This document shows positions 37,817 to 46,777 of a DNA stretch of 64,000 nucleotides, one piece after another. The position numbers and the translations under genes were made by a program. Under the pieces are notes generated by a model that was not told where the DNA came from, made no database searches, and saw nothing but the letters and a program-made list of their open reading frames with translations. Numbering within the stretch: position 1 is the stretch's first letter; every line of letters begins with the position of its first letter. The stretch comes from Xanthomonas sacchari. Lineage in GTDB: Bacteria > Pseudomonadota > Gammaproteobacteria > Xanthomonadales > Xanthomonadaceae. The stretch spans positions 1 to 64,000 of the forward strand of contig NZ_CP100647.1 in NCBI RefSeq assembly GCF_024266585.1, written 5' to 3'.

Positions 37817-37903
37817 CAGGGAACGGGGACTTGGGGAGGAGTCGCCGTTCCTGGATCTGCTCCAGGGGATGGGAGGAGATCCGCGACAGGTATTGCGCCT
37901 GTC
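37780..37903 (-). ncRNA. sX13: Small RNA sX13
   Basis: On the minus strand there is a short 5' hairpin (GACAGG/CCTGTC, 37885-37903), then three hairpins whose loops are CU-rich: 37853-37882 (GGATCT/AGATCC), 37820-37851 (GGAACGG/CCGTTCC, loop CCTCCCCA) and the terminator at 37786-37816. This matches sX13 of Xanthomonas, an Hfq-independent sRNA whose C-rich loops pair with G-rich leaders and ribosome binding sites of virulence and type IV pilus mRNAs, and which is encoded downstream of polA. A -10-like TTATAT lies a few bases upstream of the first stem. The exact 5' end is an estimate. Confidence 0.88.
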
Positions 37904-38222
37904 GAGGGATATAAGAACATTTCCCACCTTGCTCGTTCGTGAAGATTTAAGTTAAAAATTTGTCAGATTAAGGACGGATTCATTCCCGAAAATCCCGCGA
38001 ATACCGCGCGTCAACATTCCGTCCAAATCCGGCGCCACCGCCTGCCCGCAGGGTGTGACGGCAGTTGAACTTTCCGCCGCTTGCACCGCCCGCGCGGCGC
38101 AAAAAACCCCTAGAAATGGGAAAGCGAAAATCGCTGGCGGGATAATCCTCAGAAAAACTCCGGTGCGCTCTGCGTGGCGCGCGCGCCTGCGATGTCTACG
38201 CAGGACACCGCAGCGCCGGGAA

Positions 38223-38248
38223 GGGCCCCGGAAGCATCCCCGGGGCCC
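38223..38248 (-). terminator. Hairpin after polA
   Basis: GGGCCCCGG / CCGGGGCCC with an 8-nt loop, just past the polA stop codon on the minus strand. A strong stem, but only TT follows, so terminator function is likely rather than certain. Confidence 0.55.
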
Positions 38249-38254
38249 GAATGG

Positions 38255-41026
38255 TCAATGCGCCTCGTCCCAGTTGTCGCCCACGCCGCTGTCCACCACC
38301 AGCGGCACCTTCAGCTCCGCCGCGGCGGCCATGCGCCGGGTCACCTCCGGCAGCAGCGTGTCGACGAAGTCGGCATCGGCCTCGAACACCAGTTCGTCGT
38401 GCACCTGCAGGATCATCAGCGCGCGGGCGCGGTGCTCCTGCAGCCAGGCGTCCACGCCGACCATGGCGCGCTTGATGATGTCGGCGGCGGTGCCCTGCAT
38501 CGGTGCGTTGATCGCGGCGCGCTCGGCACCGGCACGCAGGCCCTGCTGGCGGGCGTTGATGTCGTTCAGGTACAGGCGGCGGCCGAACAGGGTCTCCACG
38601 TAGCCCTGGGTGCGCGCCTGCTCGCGCATGCGTTCCATGAAGTCGCGCACGCCCGGGTAGCGGCTGAAGTACAGCGCCACGTAGTCCTGCGCCTCGCCGC
38701 GGCCGATGCCCAGGTTGCGGGCCAGGCCGAACGCGCTCATGCCGTACATCAGGCCGAAGTTGATCGCCTTGGCGGCGCGGCGCTCGTTGCCGGTGACCTC
38801 CTCGAGCTTGCGCCCGAACACCTCGGCGGCGGTGGCGCGGTGCACGTCCACGCCGCTGCCGAAGGCGCGCAGCAGGCCCGGGTCCTCGGACAGGTGGGCC
38901 ATGATCCGCAGTTCGATCTGCGAATAGTCGCAGGCGATCAGCTTGCGCCCGGGCGGGGCGACGAAGGCGCGGCGGATGCGACGGCCGTCGTCGGTACGGA
39001 TCGGGATGTTCTGCAGGTTGGGATCGGAGGAGGACAGCCGCCCGGTAGCGGCGCCGGCCTGGTGGTAGCTGGTGTGCACGCGGCCGGTGGCGGGGTTGAC
39101 CATCTCCGGCAGCTTGTCGGTGTAGGTGCTGCGCAGCTTGGCCAGGCCGCGGTACTCCAGGATCACCCGCGGCAGCTCGTGCTGGTCGGCGATCGCCTCC
39201 AGCGCCTCCTCGTTGGTGCTGGGCTGGCCCTTGGGGGTCTTCAGCACCGCCGGCAGCTTCAGTTCGTCGAACAGCACCGCCTGCAGTTGCTTGGGCGAGT
39301 CCATGTTGAAGCTGCGCCCGGCCAGTTCGGTAGCCTTCTGCTGCGCGGCCAGCATGCGCTGGCTCAGCTCCTGGCTCTGCTTGCGCAGCTCGGCGATGTC
39401 CACGCACACGCCGTTGGCCTCCACCCGCGCCAGCACCGGCACCAGCGGCATCTCGATCTCGCGGTAGACCCGCGCCAGCGCGGGCTCGGCGTCCAGCTGC
39501 GCCGACAGGGTGCAGTGCAGGCGCAGGGTGATATCGGCATCCTCGGCGGCATAGCGGGTGGCATCGTCGATGGCCACCTGCGAGAAGGCGATCTGCTTGG
39601 CGCCCTTGCCGGCCACGTCCTCGTACTTGACCGTGTCGTAGCCCAGGTAGCGCCGGGCCAGCGAGTCCATGTCGTGGCGGCTGGCGGTGGAGTTGAGCAC
39701 GAAGCTCTCCAGCATGGTGTCGTCGGTGTAGCCCAGCACCTCCACGCCGTGGCGGCGCAGCACGTGCAGGTCGTACTTGCCGTGCTGGCCGACCTTGGCC
39801 TTGGCCGGGTCCTCCAGCAGCGGCTGCAGTGCCGCCAGTGCCTGCGCCCGGTCCAGCTGCGCCGGCGCGCCGGGGTAGTCGTGGCCCAGCGGCAGGTAAT
39901 CCGCGCGGCCCGGCGCGGTGGCGAAGCTGAGCCCGACTAGGTTGGCGCGCATCGCGTCCAGCGCGTCGGTCTCGGTGTCGAAGGCGAAGCCGTCGGCGGC
40001 GCGCAGCCGCGCCAGCAGGTCCTCGAACTGCTCGGCGGTGGTCACCGCAGCGTACTCGCCCTTGGCGGCCAGCGCCGGATCCAGCGCGCCGTCGTCGGCC
40101 GGCGCCGCGGCGCGGGCATAGCCGGCGGCGGTGCCGCGCAGGCTGGGCGTCGCCTCGCTGGCGGCCTCCGGCGCGGCCACGCCGCCATCCAGGTCGCGCA
40201 GCGCCTGGGTGAAGCCGTAGCGCTGGTACAGGCCGCGCAGCTGCTCCGGCTCCTGTTCGCGCAGGCCCAGGGTGCGCGGCCCGCCGGCCAGCGCCACGTC
40301 GGTCTTGATGGTGACCAGTTCACGATTCAGCGGCAGGCGCTGCAGCGCCGCGCGCAGGTTGTCGCCGATCTTGCCCTTGATGGTGTCGGCGTGGGCGATC
40401 ACCCCGTCCAGCGAGCCGTACTCGGCCAGCCACTTGGCCGCGGTCTTGGGCCCGCACTTCTCCACCCCGGGCACGTTGTCGATGGCGTCGCCCATCAGCG
40501 CCAGCAGGTCGACGATCTGGTGCGGCCAGACCCCGAACTTCTCCATCACCGCCGCGTCCGAGTCCATGCGGCTGCCGCTCATGGTGTTGACCAGCTGCAC
40601 GCCGGGGCGCACCAGCTGGGCGAAATCCTTGTCGCCGGTGGAGATGGTGACGTCCAGGCCGTCGCCGGCGCCCTGCAGGGCCAGCGTGCCGATCACATCG
40701 TCGGCCTCGACCCCGTCCTCGCGCAGGATGGTGATGCCCAGCGCATGCACGATCTGGCACATCGGCTCGACCTGCGCGCGCAGTTCCTCGGGCATCGGCG
40801 GCCGGTTGGCCTTGTACTGCGGGTACAGGTCGTCGCGGAAGGTCTTGCCCGGCGCGTCGACCACGAAGGCGACGTACTCGGGCCGCTCCTTGAGGGTGGC
40901 GCGCAACATGTTGACCACGCCGAACAGCGCGCCGGTGGGCTCGCCGGCGGCATTGGTCAGCGGCGGAAGCGCGTGGAACGCGCGATACAGGTAACTGGAC
41001 CCGTCGATCAGGACTAATCGGCTCAT
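38255..41026 (-). CDS. polA: DNA polymerase I
   Basis: Protein of 923 residues with all three domains. The 5' nuclease domain begins MSRLVLIDGSSYLYRAFHAL. The 3'-5' exonuclease retains its DxE motif (FAFDTETDAL), so proofreading is probably intact. The polymerase has motif A (DYSQIELRIMAHLSEDPG), motif B (RRAAKAINFGLMYGMSAFGL) and motif C (QVHDELVFE). It fills gaps and removes RNA primers in replication and repair. Length is normal. sX13 lies downstream on the same strand. Confidence 0.98.
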   Translation of the reverse strand: MSRLVLIDGSSYLYRAFHALPPLTNAAGEPTGALFGVVNMLRATLKERPEYVAFVVDAPGKTFRDDLYPQYKANRPPMPEELRAQVEPMCQIVHALGITILREDGVEADDVIGTLALQGAGDGLDVTISTGDKDFAQLVRPGVQLVNTMSGSRMDSDAAVMEKFGVWPHQIVDLLALMGDAIDNVPGVEKCGPKTAAKWLAEYGSLDGVIAHADTIKGKIGDNLRAALQRLPLNRELVTIKTDVALAGGPRTLGLREQEPEQLRGLYQRYGFTQALRDLDGGVAAPEAASEATPSLRGTAAGYARAAAPADDGALDPALAAKGEYAAVTTAEQFEDLLARLRAADGFAFDTETDALDAMRANLVGLSFATAPGRADYLPLGHDYPGAPAQLDRAQALAALQPLLEDPAKAKVGQHGKYDLHVLRRHGVEVLGYTDDTMLESFVLNSTASRHDMDSLARRYLGYDTVKYEDVAGKGAKQIAFSQVAIDDATRYAAEDADITLRLHCTLSAQLDAEPALARVYREIEMPLVPVLARVEANGVCVDIAELRKQSQELSQRMLAAQQKATELAGRSFNMDSPKQLQAVLFDELKLPAVLKTPKGQPSTNEEALEAIADQHELPRVILEYRGLAKLRSTYTDKLPEMVNPATGRVHTSYHQAGAATGRLSSSDPNLQNIPIRTDDGRRIRRAFVAPPGRKLIACDYSQIELRIMAHLSEDPGLLRAFGSGVDVHRATAAEVFGRKLEEVTGNERRAAKAINFGLMYGMSAFGLARNLGIGRGEAQDYVALYFSRYPGVRDFMERMREQARTQGYVETLFGRRLYLNDINARQQGLRAGAERAAINAPMQGTAADIIKRAMVGVDAWLQEHRARALMILQVHDELVFEADADFVDTLLPEVTRRMAAAAELKVPLVVDSGVGDNWDEAH

Positions 41027-41102
41027 CGGCCAATTCTACGCTGCGGCGCGTTCACGCCCCCGAAACGGGGATCCGCCCCAGGCGCAGCAGGGAGCCGTGG
41101 TT

Positions 41103-41280
41103 AGCCCCTCTCCCACCGGGAGAGGGGTTGGGGTGAGGGTCCGGCGCGGAGCGTCTCGCCGAGTTGGGTCCACGAGGCTGCGCCCGCACCCTCATCCGCC
41201 CCTGCGGGGCACCTTCTCCCAAGGGGAGAAGGGAGGAGCCGTAGCCCCTCTCCCACCGGGAGAGGGATTGGGGTGAGGGT
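41103..41280. repeat. Cluster of CTCTCCC-hairpin intergenic repeats
   Basis: Two direct copies beginning CCCCTCTCCCACCGGGAGAG and ending TTGGGGTGAGGGT are at 41103-41140 and 41242-41280, with a related inverted unit (ACCCTCATCCGCCCCTGCGG, then CTTCTCCCAAGGGGAGAA) between them at 41188-41232. Each unit can fold into a hairpin. Such units are widespread in xanthomonad intergenic DNA. They lie between divergently oriented polA and the DUF2782 lipoprotein gene. Confidence 0.85.
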
Positions 41281-41358
41281 ACGGCCCACCATTCGCACGC
41301 CACATGCGGACACTCGGCGCATACTCTGCGTCATGTCCTGCCCGTGGAGAACACCGCA

Positions 41359-41652
41359 ATGAAAGCCCTGATCCTGATCCCGCTGTTGCTGCTGGCGGGT
41401 TGCGCCTCCACCGGCCTCGGCCCGGACGGCGCGCCGATGGACGTGCGCGGCGCGGAAACGACCCAGCGCAAGATGGACAACGGCGACACCGTCGACGAGT
41501 ACCGCGTGGGCGGCCAGCTGCGCATGGTCAAGGTGACCCCGGCGCGCGGCCCGGCCTACTACCTGTACGACCGCAACGGCGACGGCCACATGGAAGTGGA
41601 CGGCAGCAAGGACAACGTGTCGCCGGTGTACTGGAAGCTCTACAGCTGGTGA
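41359..41652 (+). CDS. DUF2782 lipoprotein
   Basis: Protein of 97 residues with a lipoprotein signal (LILIPLLLLAGC, cysteine 17 or so) and a small domain containing EYRVGGQLRMVKVTPARGPA and YYLYDRNGDGHMEV, as in DUF2782 proteins encoded beside polA in Pseudomonas and Xanthomonas. The function is unknown. GGAG lies ten bases before the ATG. It is divergent from polA across the repeat cluster. Confidence 0.85.
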   Translation: MKALILIPLLLLAGCASTGLGPDGAPMDVRGAETTQRKMDNGDTVDEYRVGGQLRMVKVTPARGPAYYLYDRNGDGHMEVDGSKDNVSPVYWKLYSW

Positions 41653-42069
41653 TGCACGCCCTGCGCGCCGCCGAACGGCAGCGCGCACCGCGCAGCGGGC
41701 CATCGGCGCACGCCTGATCCTGGGGCGACCGTGGGATGACCCGCGGTCGTCCGGGAACGCGGCCGGGAGACGACGCGCTACGGCGCGCGCGCCACGCCAT
41801 GGCAGGAACACGCGCCATCGATGGCCACCGAAGAGCAGCGGCATGACCCACGCCGGCGGCACGCTCACAGAGGCTGGCGACGGCAGGAGTTCGTGGTGGC
41901 GGACGCCGGGCGCGGCATGGCATGGCATCCGGGCGGTTTCCGCCAGGCCGCGGGGCGTTGCCGCAGGCTGCACCGCAACGCCGCAGCACGCCGCTCCCGC
42001 CGCCCGCCGAACGCGGGCCCCTGGGACGCTCCGGTCCCGCGCCGATGCCGACGCTCGGCGCTCAACGCC
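41653..42069. other. Intergenic region without recognised features
   Basis: 417 bp between the convergent ends of the DUF2782 gene and the universal stress protein gene. Short GC-rich frames are present on both strands but none has a ribosome binding site or family resemblance. Confidence 0.5.
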
Positions 42070-42516
42070 TCAGCGGATCACCAATACCGGCACCTGGCTG
42101 TTGGCGAGCACTTCCGCGGTCTGGCTGCCGAGCAGCACCCGGCTCATGCCGCGGCGGCCGTGCGAGGTCATCACGATCAGGTCGCTGTTGCAGGCCACGG
42201 CCATGTCGATGATGCCCTCGGCGGCATAGCGGTCGAGGACGTGGCGGCCGTGCGCGGTCACGCCGGTGGCCGCGGCGGCGGCCAGCGCCGGCGCCAGGAT
42301 CTTCTGCGCGCCGGCTTCGCGGTCCTGGCGGTACTCGGGGCTGGCCTCATAGCCCACGCTCCAGCCCATCGCGTCGTACATGCCCATCGCCCACGGCTCG
42401 GACACGGTGACGATATCCACCTCCGCGCCAAGCTTGGCGGCCAGCGCCAGCCCCTGCTGCAGACCCTTGGCGGACAACTCGGAACCATCGATGGCGATCA
42501 GGATGCGCTGGTACAT
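42070..42516 (-). CDS. Universal stress protein (UspA family)
   Basis: Protein of 148 residues starting MYQRILIAIDGSELSAKGL. It shows the nucleotide-binding signature MTSHGRRGMSRVLLGSQTAE (G-R-R-G and LGS), indicating the ATP-binding UspFG type, and the C-terminal VPVLVIR strand. It is a cytoplasmic stress protein without known partner here. Read as a single gene; the acetyltransferase gene upstream is about 85 bp away on the same strand. Confidence 0.93.
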   Translation of the reverse strand: MYQRILIAIDGSELSAKGLQQGLALAAKLGAEVDIVTVSEPWAMGMYDAMGWSVGYEASPEYRQDREAGAQKILAPALAAAAATGVTAHGRHVLDRYAAEGIIDMAVACNSDLIVMTSHGRRGMSRVLLGSQTAEVLANSQVPVLVIR

Positions 42517-42600
42517 GGGATGCTCCGTTGACGCCGCGCGCGGCGGCCGGGACAGCATTGCACACCCAATGCGCGGCGCCTTCCTTGACCCGGATCAAAT

Positions 42601-43161
42601 TCAGTCGCTGTGTGGCTTCAGCCGCCGTGCCGGATTGCCGGCCACGCGCGCGCCGGCCGGCACGTCGCGGGTGACCACGCTGCCTGCGCCGATCACCGCA
42701 TCGTCGCCGATGCTCACGCCCGGCAGCACGATCGCGCCGCCACCGATCCAGACGTTGCGCCCGATGGTCAGCGGCCGCCCCAGTTCCAGTCCCTCGGCGC
42801 GCTGCGCGGCATCGCGCGGGTGATCGGCGGCGTACAGCTGCACCGCCGGCCCGATCTGGGTGCCGGCGCCGATCCGCACCGGCGCCACGTCCAGGATCAC
42901 GCAGTTGAAGTTGAGGAACACGTCCGCGCCGAGATGGATGTTGTAGCCGTAGTCGCAATGGAACGGCGGACGCACGACCGCACCGCGCCCGACCGAGCCC
43001 AGCCCCGCTTCCAGCAGCGCGTGCCGCCGCGCCGGCGGCTCGGCCAGCGCCGTGTTGTAGCGCAGCATCCAGGCACTGGCCGCGTCCTGCTCGGCCTGCA
43101 GCTGCGCATCGCCGGGACGATAGGCCTCGCCGGCCAGCATCTTTTCTTTCTCGCTGCGCAT
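42601..43161 (-). CDS. maa: Sugar O-acetyltransferase (maltose acetyltransferase-like)
   Basis: Protein of 186 residues. An N-terminal Mac domain ([20 protein letters not shown]) precedes a left-handed beta-helix with hexapeptide repeats and the motif [16 protein letters not shown] and [20 protein letters not shown]. The family uses acetyl-CoA to acetylate glucose, maltose or nodulation oligosaccharides; the exact sugar is unknown. GGGAGG is close upstream of the ATG. Confidence 0.9.
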   Translation of the reverse strand: MRSEKEKMLAGEAYRPGDAQLQAEQDAASAWMLRYNTALAEPPARRHALLEAGLGSVGRGAVVRPPFHCDYGYNIHLGADVFLNFNCVILDVAPVRIGAGTQIGPAVQLYAADHPRDAAQRAEGLELGRPLTIGRNVWIGGGAIVLPGVSIGDDAVIGAGSVVTRDVPAGARVAGNPARRLKPHSD

Positions 43162-43399
43162 CCTTGCCCTCCCAGGCCGTGGTCGAACCGGGATGATCGC
43201 ATCGGCGTGCGTGACGACCAACGCGCGCCGCCCCTGGGTCATGACGCACAGGCGGCGGCAGCGACGTCGTGACCTGCGCGCCACGCTGTGTTCACCGTCC
43301 AGCAACGCACACGCATCCGATCATCGAACGACCGTGCACGGCGATGCCAGGCCGCGCGGACTTTTCCCCCAGACAAGGCGGTGCGCGAGGTCCGAACGT

Positions 43400-43684
43400 G
43401 TGGAAGCAGGCCAGATGGTGTTCGTCGCAGACGGCGAGGTCGGTGTGGGTGCGGTGCGCGAGGTCCGCGACGGCGGCGCGACCTTCGTCATCAACATCGA
43501 GAACGGCGGCGATTTCGTGGTGCCGTCGAGCGCGGTGCGCGACGTGCATTTCGGCAAGGTGATCCTGGCGGTCGAGCACCTGCCGGCGCCGCTGCGCGAG
43601 GCGCTGCGGCATCCGCATGCCGCGGAACTGCCGACCTCGACCTATGCCGCCAGCGATCCGGGCGACGGTGCGTTGAAGGACTGA
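43400..43684 (+). CDS. Small DUF2171-like protein
   Basis: Protein of 94 residues (from GTG 43400) with VEAGQMVFVADGEVGVGAVR and NGGDFVVPSSAVRDVHFGKV, resembling the PRC-barrel-like DUF2171 proteins that begin with an EGMEVVGSDG-type strand. The GTG start has GAGG eight bases upstream and preserves that strand; ATG 43415 is the alternative. The function is unknown. Confidence 0.6.
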   Translation: MEAGQMVFVADGEVGVGAVREVRDGGATFVINIENGGDFVVPSSAVRDVHFGKVILAVEHLPAPLREALRHPHAAELPTSTYAASDPGDGALKD

Positions 43685-43980
43685 GGCGGCATCCCTCCCA
43701 GCCGCCGAAGCGCATGCGCAGCGCAACCAGCGGCCCGCGAGGCTGCGCGCTTGCTGCTCCGCAGCGCGGCGGACCGGGACAGACCGCCGCTGTCGCCAGG
43801 CAGTGGATGGAGACCGCGTTCGCACCGCCGCCTTTCGACCGCGGCGGGGCGCGGCGCGCGCATGAACGGCTCCGCCTGGCGCCTGCCTCGGCCCGGCCCG
43901 GCCACGCCAGTGCACCGGCGGCCGCGGCAGGTGCTAACGTTCCGCGCTTCCGCATCCCATCCCGCCTTTCGGAGCCGCGC

Positions 43981-45918
43981 ATGTCCGCCACCGCTTTCCC
44001 CGCCTCCCGTCGCGCCCGCCGGGCGCTGGTCCTCGGCATCGGCCTGGCCCTGGCCAGCGCCGCGCAGGCGCAGGTGGTGCGCACGCCCGACGTGCCGGCG
44101 CCGCAGGACACGCCCTATCCCGGCACGCTGACGCTGCAGGTGGACGTCGGCGACGTGCGCCAGGGCATCTACCGGGTGCACGAGACCATCCCGGTCAGCG
44201 CCGGGCGGCTGACCCTGCAGTATCCGGAGTGGATCCCCGGCGACCATTCGCCGAGCGGACCGGTGGCGATGCTGGCCGGCCTCACCCTCACCGCCAACGG
44301 CAAGCCGCTGCCGTGGCGCCGCGACACCTTCGACGTGTACAGCTTCCACGTCGACGTGCCACAGGGCGTGAGCGCGATCGACGCCAGCTTCCAGTACCTG
44401 TCGCCGCGCGACGACGGCTTCGAGATGACCGACAAGATGCTGCAGTTGGAGTGGAACAAGGTCGCGCTGTATCCGGCCGGCCACGACACCCGCGGCATCA
44501 CCGTGGCGCCGAGCGTGACCCTGCCGGCCGGCTGGGAGTTCGGCACCGCGCTGGAGACCGCCAGCCGCAACGGCGCCACCACCGCCTTCAAGCCGGTCGA
44601 CTTCACCACCCTGGTCGACTCGCCGATCTACGCCGGGCGCTACTTCAAGCGCGTGGACCTGACCCCGGCCGGCGGCGCGCCGGTGCACCTGGACGTGGTC
44701 GCCGACGCGCCGCGGTTCCTGGACATCAGCGCCGAGCAGCTGCAGGCACACCGCAACCTGCCGGTGCAGGCGATCAAGCTGTTCGGCTCGCACCACTATG
44801 ATCATTACGACTTCCTGTTCTCGCTGTCGGACGTGCTCGGCGGCAACGGCCTGGAGCACCACCGGTCCAGCGAGAACGGGCTGGCCGCCGACTACTTCAG
44901 CGCCTGGGCCGACAACGCGCCGGACCGCGACCTGCTGGCGCACGAGTACACGCACTCGTGGAACGGCAAGTTCCGGCGCCCGGCCGACCTGTGGACGCCC
45001 ACCTTCAACGTGCCGATGGGCGACTCGCTGCTGTGGGTCTACGAAGGCCAGACCCAGTACTGGGGCTACGTGCTGACCGCGCGCGCCGGGATGTGGACGC
45101 CGCAGCAGTTCCGCGATGCGCTGGCGATGACCGCGGCCAACTACGACCGCAACCGCCCCGGCTTCCGCTGGCGCTCGCTGGAGGACACCACCAACGACCC
45201 CACCGCCGCGCACCGCGCGCCGCTGCCCTACCGCAGCTGGCAGATGAGCGAGGACTACTACAGCGGCGGGCAGATGGTGTGGCTGGCGGTGGATGCCAAG
45301 CTGCGCGCGATGAGCGACGGGCGCAAGTCGCTGGACGACGTGGCCAAGGCCTTCTTCGGCATCGACGACGGCAGTTTCGCGGTCAAGACCTATACCTTCG
45401 ACGACGTCATCGCCGCGCTCGATGGCGTGGTCCACTACGACTGGGCCGACTACCTCAAACGGCGCGTGTACGAAGTCGACCCGCCGCTGCTGGAGGGCCT
45501 GCAGGCCAGCGGTTGGAAGCTGGTCTACACCGACCAGCCCAGCGAATTCGAAAAGCAGTACGACAGCCGCCACCAGTCGGCGCGGCACCGCTACAACTTC
45601 GCCTGGTCGATCGGCCTGGTGATGAACGACGACGCCAGCATCAACGACGTGCTTTGGGACGGTCCGGCGTTCAAGGCCGGAGTCAGCAGCGGCGCCACCG
45701 TGCTGGCGGTCAACGGCCAGGACTATTCGCGCGACACGCTCAAGCAGGCCATCGCCGGCGCCAAGGGCGGCACCGCGCCGATCGTGCTGACGCTCAAGTA
45801 CCAGGGCGGCGTGCGCGACGTGCCGGTGAACTACCACGACGGCCTGCAGTATCCGCACCTGGTGCGGGTCGAGGGCACGCCGGACTACCTGAGCAAGATC
45901 ATCGCCGCACGGCGCTGA
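43981..45918 (+). CDS. M61 family glycyl aminopeptidase with PDZ domain, exported
   Basis: Protein of 645 residues with a signal peptide (ALVLGIGLALASAAQA). The M61 zinc site HEYTHSWNGKFRRP (HExxH) is followed by LLWVYEGQTQYWG (third zinc ligand region). A C-terminal PDZ domain spans roughly residues 545-620 (SIGLVMNDDASINDVLWDGP, AGVSSGATVLAVNG). M61 enzymes favour N-terminal Gly and Ala and act in the periplasm. Monocistronic. Confidence 0.92.
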   Translation: MSATAFPASRRARRALVLGIGLALASAAQAQVVRTPDVPAPQDTPYPGTLTLQVDVGDVRQGIYRVHETIPVSAGRLTLQYPEWIPGDHSPSGPVAMLAGLTLTANGKPLPWRRDTFDVYSFHVDVPQGVSAIDASFQYLSPRDDGFEMTDKMLQLEWNKVALYPAGHDTRGITVAPSVTLPAGWEFGTALETASRNGATTAFKPVDFTTLVDSPIYAGRYFKRVDLTPAGGAPVHLDVVADAPRFLDISAEQLQAHRNLPVQAIKLFGSHHYDHYDFLFSLSDVLGGNGLEHHRSSENGLAADYFSAWADNAPDRDLLAHEYTHSWNGKFRRPADLWTPTFNVPMGDSLLWVYEGQTQYWGYVLTARAGMWTPQQFRDALAMTAANYDRNRPGFRWRSLEDTTNDPTAAHRAPLPYRSWQMSEDYYSGGQMVWLAVDAKLRAMSDGRKSLDDVAKAFFGIDDGSFAVKTYTFDDVIAALDGVVHYDWADYLKRRVYEVDPPLLEGLQASGWKLVYTDQPSEFEKQYDSRHQSARHRYNFAWSIGLVMNDDASINDVLWDGPAFKAGVSSGATVLAVNGQDYSRDTLKQAIAGAKGGTAPIVLTLKYQGGVRDVPVNYHDGLQYPHLVRVEGTPDYLSKIIAARR

Positions 45919-45994
45919 GCCGGCGCCTGCCGCCGCTGCCGGCGATGCAGCGGCGGCGGCGACACGCGGCGACACCGTCACGCGCCGCACGCGG

Positions 45995-46777
45995 ATGCTG
46001 GCGACAATGGCAACGCCGCCTCCCTCCTGCCCCGGCATGCCTGCGATCGAGTTGCTGACCCTCAATGCGCACATGGGCTTCAGCGTGCTGAAGCGGCGCT
46101 TCATGCTGCCGGAGTTGCGCGCGGCGATCCGCGCCCTGCCCGCGGACCTGGTGTTCCTGCAGGAAGTGCTGGGCGAACACCAGCTGCACGCCGGCCGCCA
46201 TGCCGACTGGCCGGCGCAGAGCCAGTACGCATTCCTCGCCGATGCGCGGTGGCCGCAGTTCGCCTACGGCCGCAATGCGGTGTATCCGCACGGACACCAC
46301 GGCAACGCGCTGCTGTCGCGCTTCCCGATCGCCTCCTGCGTCAACCGCGACGTCTCCATCGCCGGCCACGAGCACCGCGGGCTGCTGCATGCGGTGCTGG
46401 AGATCCCCGGACAGGCCATGGCGGTGCATGCGATCTGCGTGCACCTGGGCCTGCGCGAGGCGCACCGGCGCCGGCAGATCGGCCTGCTCGGCGCGCTGAT
46501 CGCCGACCTGCCGGCGCAGGCGCCGCTGATCGTCGCCGGCGATTTCAACGACTGGCGCCAGCGCGGGCATCCGCTGCTGCAGCGGCATGGCCTGACCGAG
46601 GCCTTCGCGCACCTGCACGGGCGCGTGGCGCGCAGCTTCCCAGCGCGCTGGCCGCTGTTGCCGCTGGACCGGATCTACCTGCGCAACGTGCGCATCGAGA
46701 GCGCACGGGTGCTGACCGGGCGCCCCTGGTCGCAGCTGTCCGACCACGCGCCGCTGCAGGCGCGCATCGCCTTATGA
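45995..46777 (+). CDS. Endonuclease/exonuclease/phosphatase family protein (YbhP-like)
   Basis: Protein of 260 residues with EEP-fold motifs: TLNAHMGFSV, VFLQEVLGEH, AGDFNDWRQRG and LSDHAPLQA. In E. coli the related ybhP gene neighbours clsB and ybhN; here a YbhN-like gene overlaps it (ATGA), but no clsB is adjacent. Substrate unknown; a phosphodiesterase or lipid-phosphatase role is plausible. Possible starts are ATG 45995, 46007 and 46037; the last still contains the whole domain. Confidence 0.85.
   Translation: MLATMATPPPSCPGMPAIELLTLNAHMGFSVLKRRFMLPELRAAIRALPADLVFLQEVLGEHQLHAGRHADWPAQSQYAFLADARWPQFAYGRNAVYPHGHHGNALLSRFPIASCVNRDVSIAGHEHRGLLHAVLEIPGQAMAVHAICVHLGLREAHRRRQIGLLGALIADLPAQAPLIVAGDFNDWRQRGHPLLQRHGLTEAFAHLHGRVARSFPARWPLLPLDRIYLRNVRIESARVLTGRPWSQLSDHAPLQARIAL

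Noticed and set aside
37688-37927. Short Pro-rich frames over the sX13 region
   Set aside because: They overlap the sRNA hairpins and terminator and show no protein family.
41103-41280. CRISPR array
   Set aside because: Only two direct copies of a hairpin unit with one inverted copy; spacers and regular spacing are absent.
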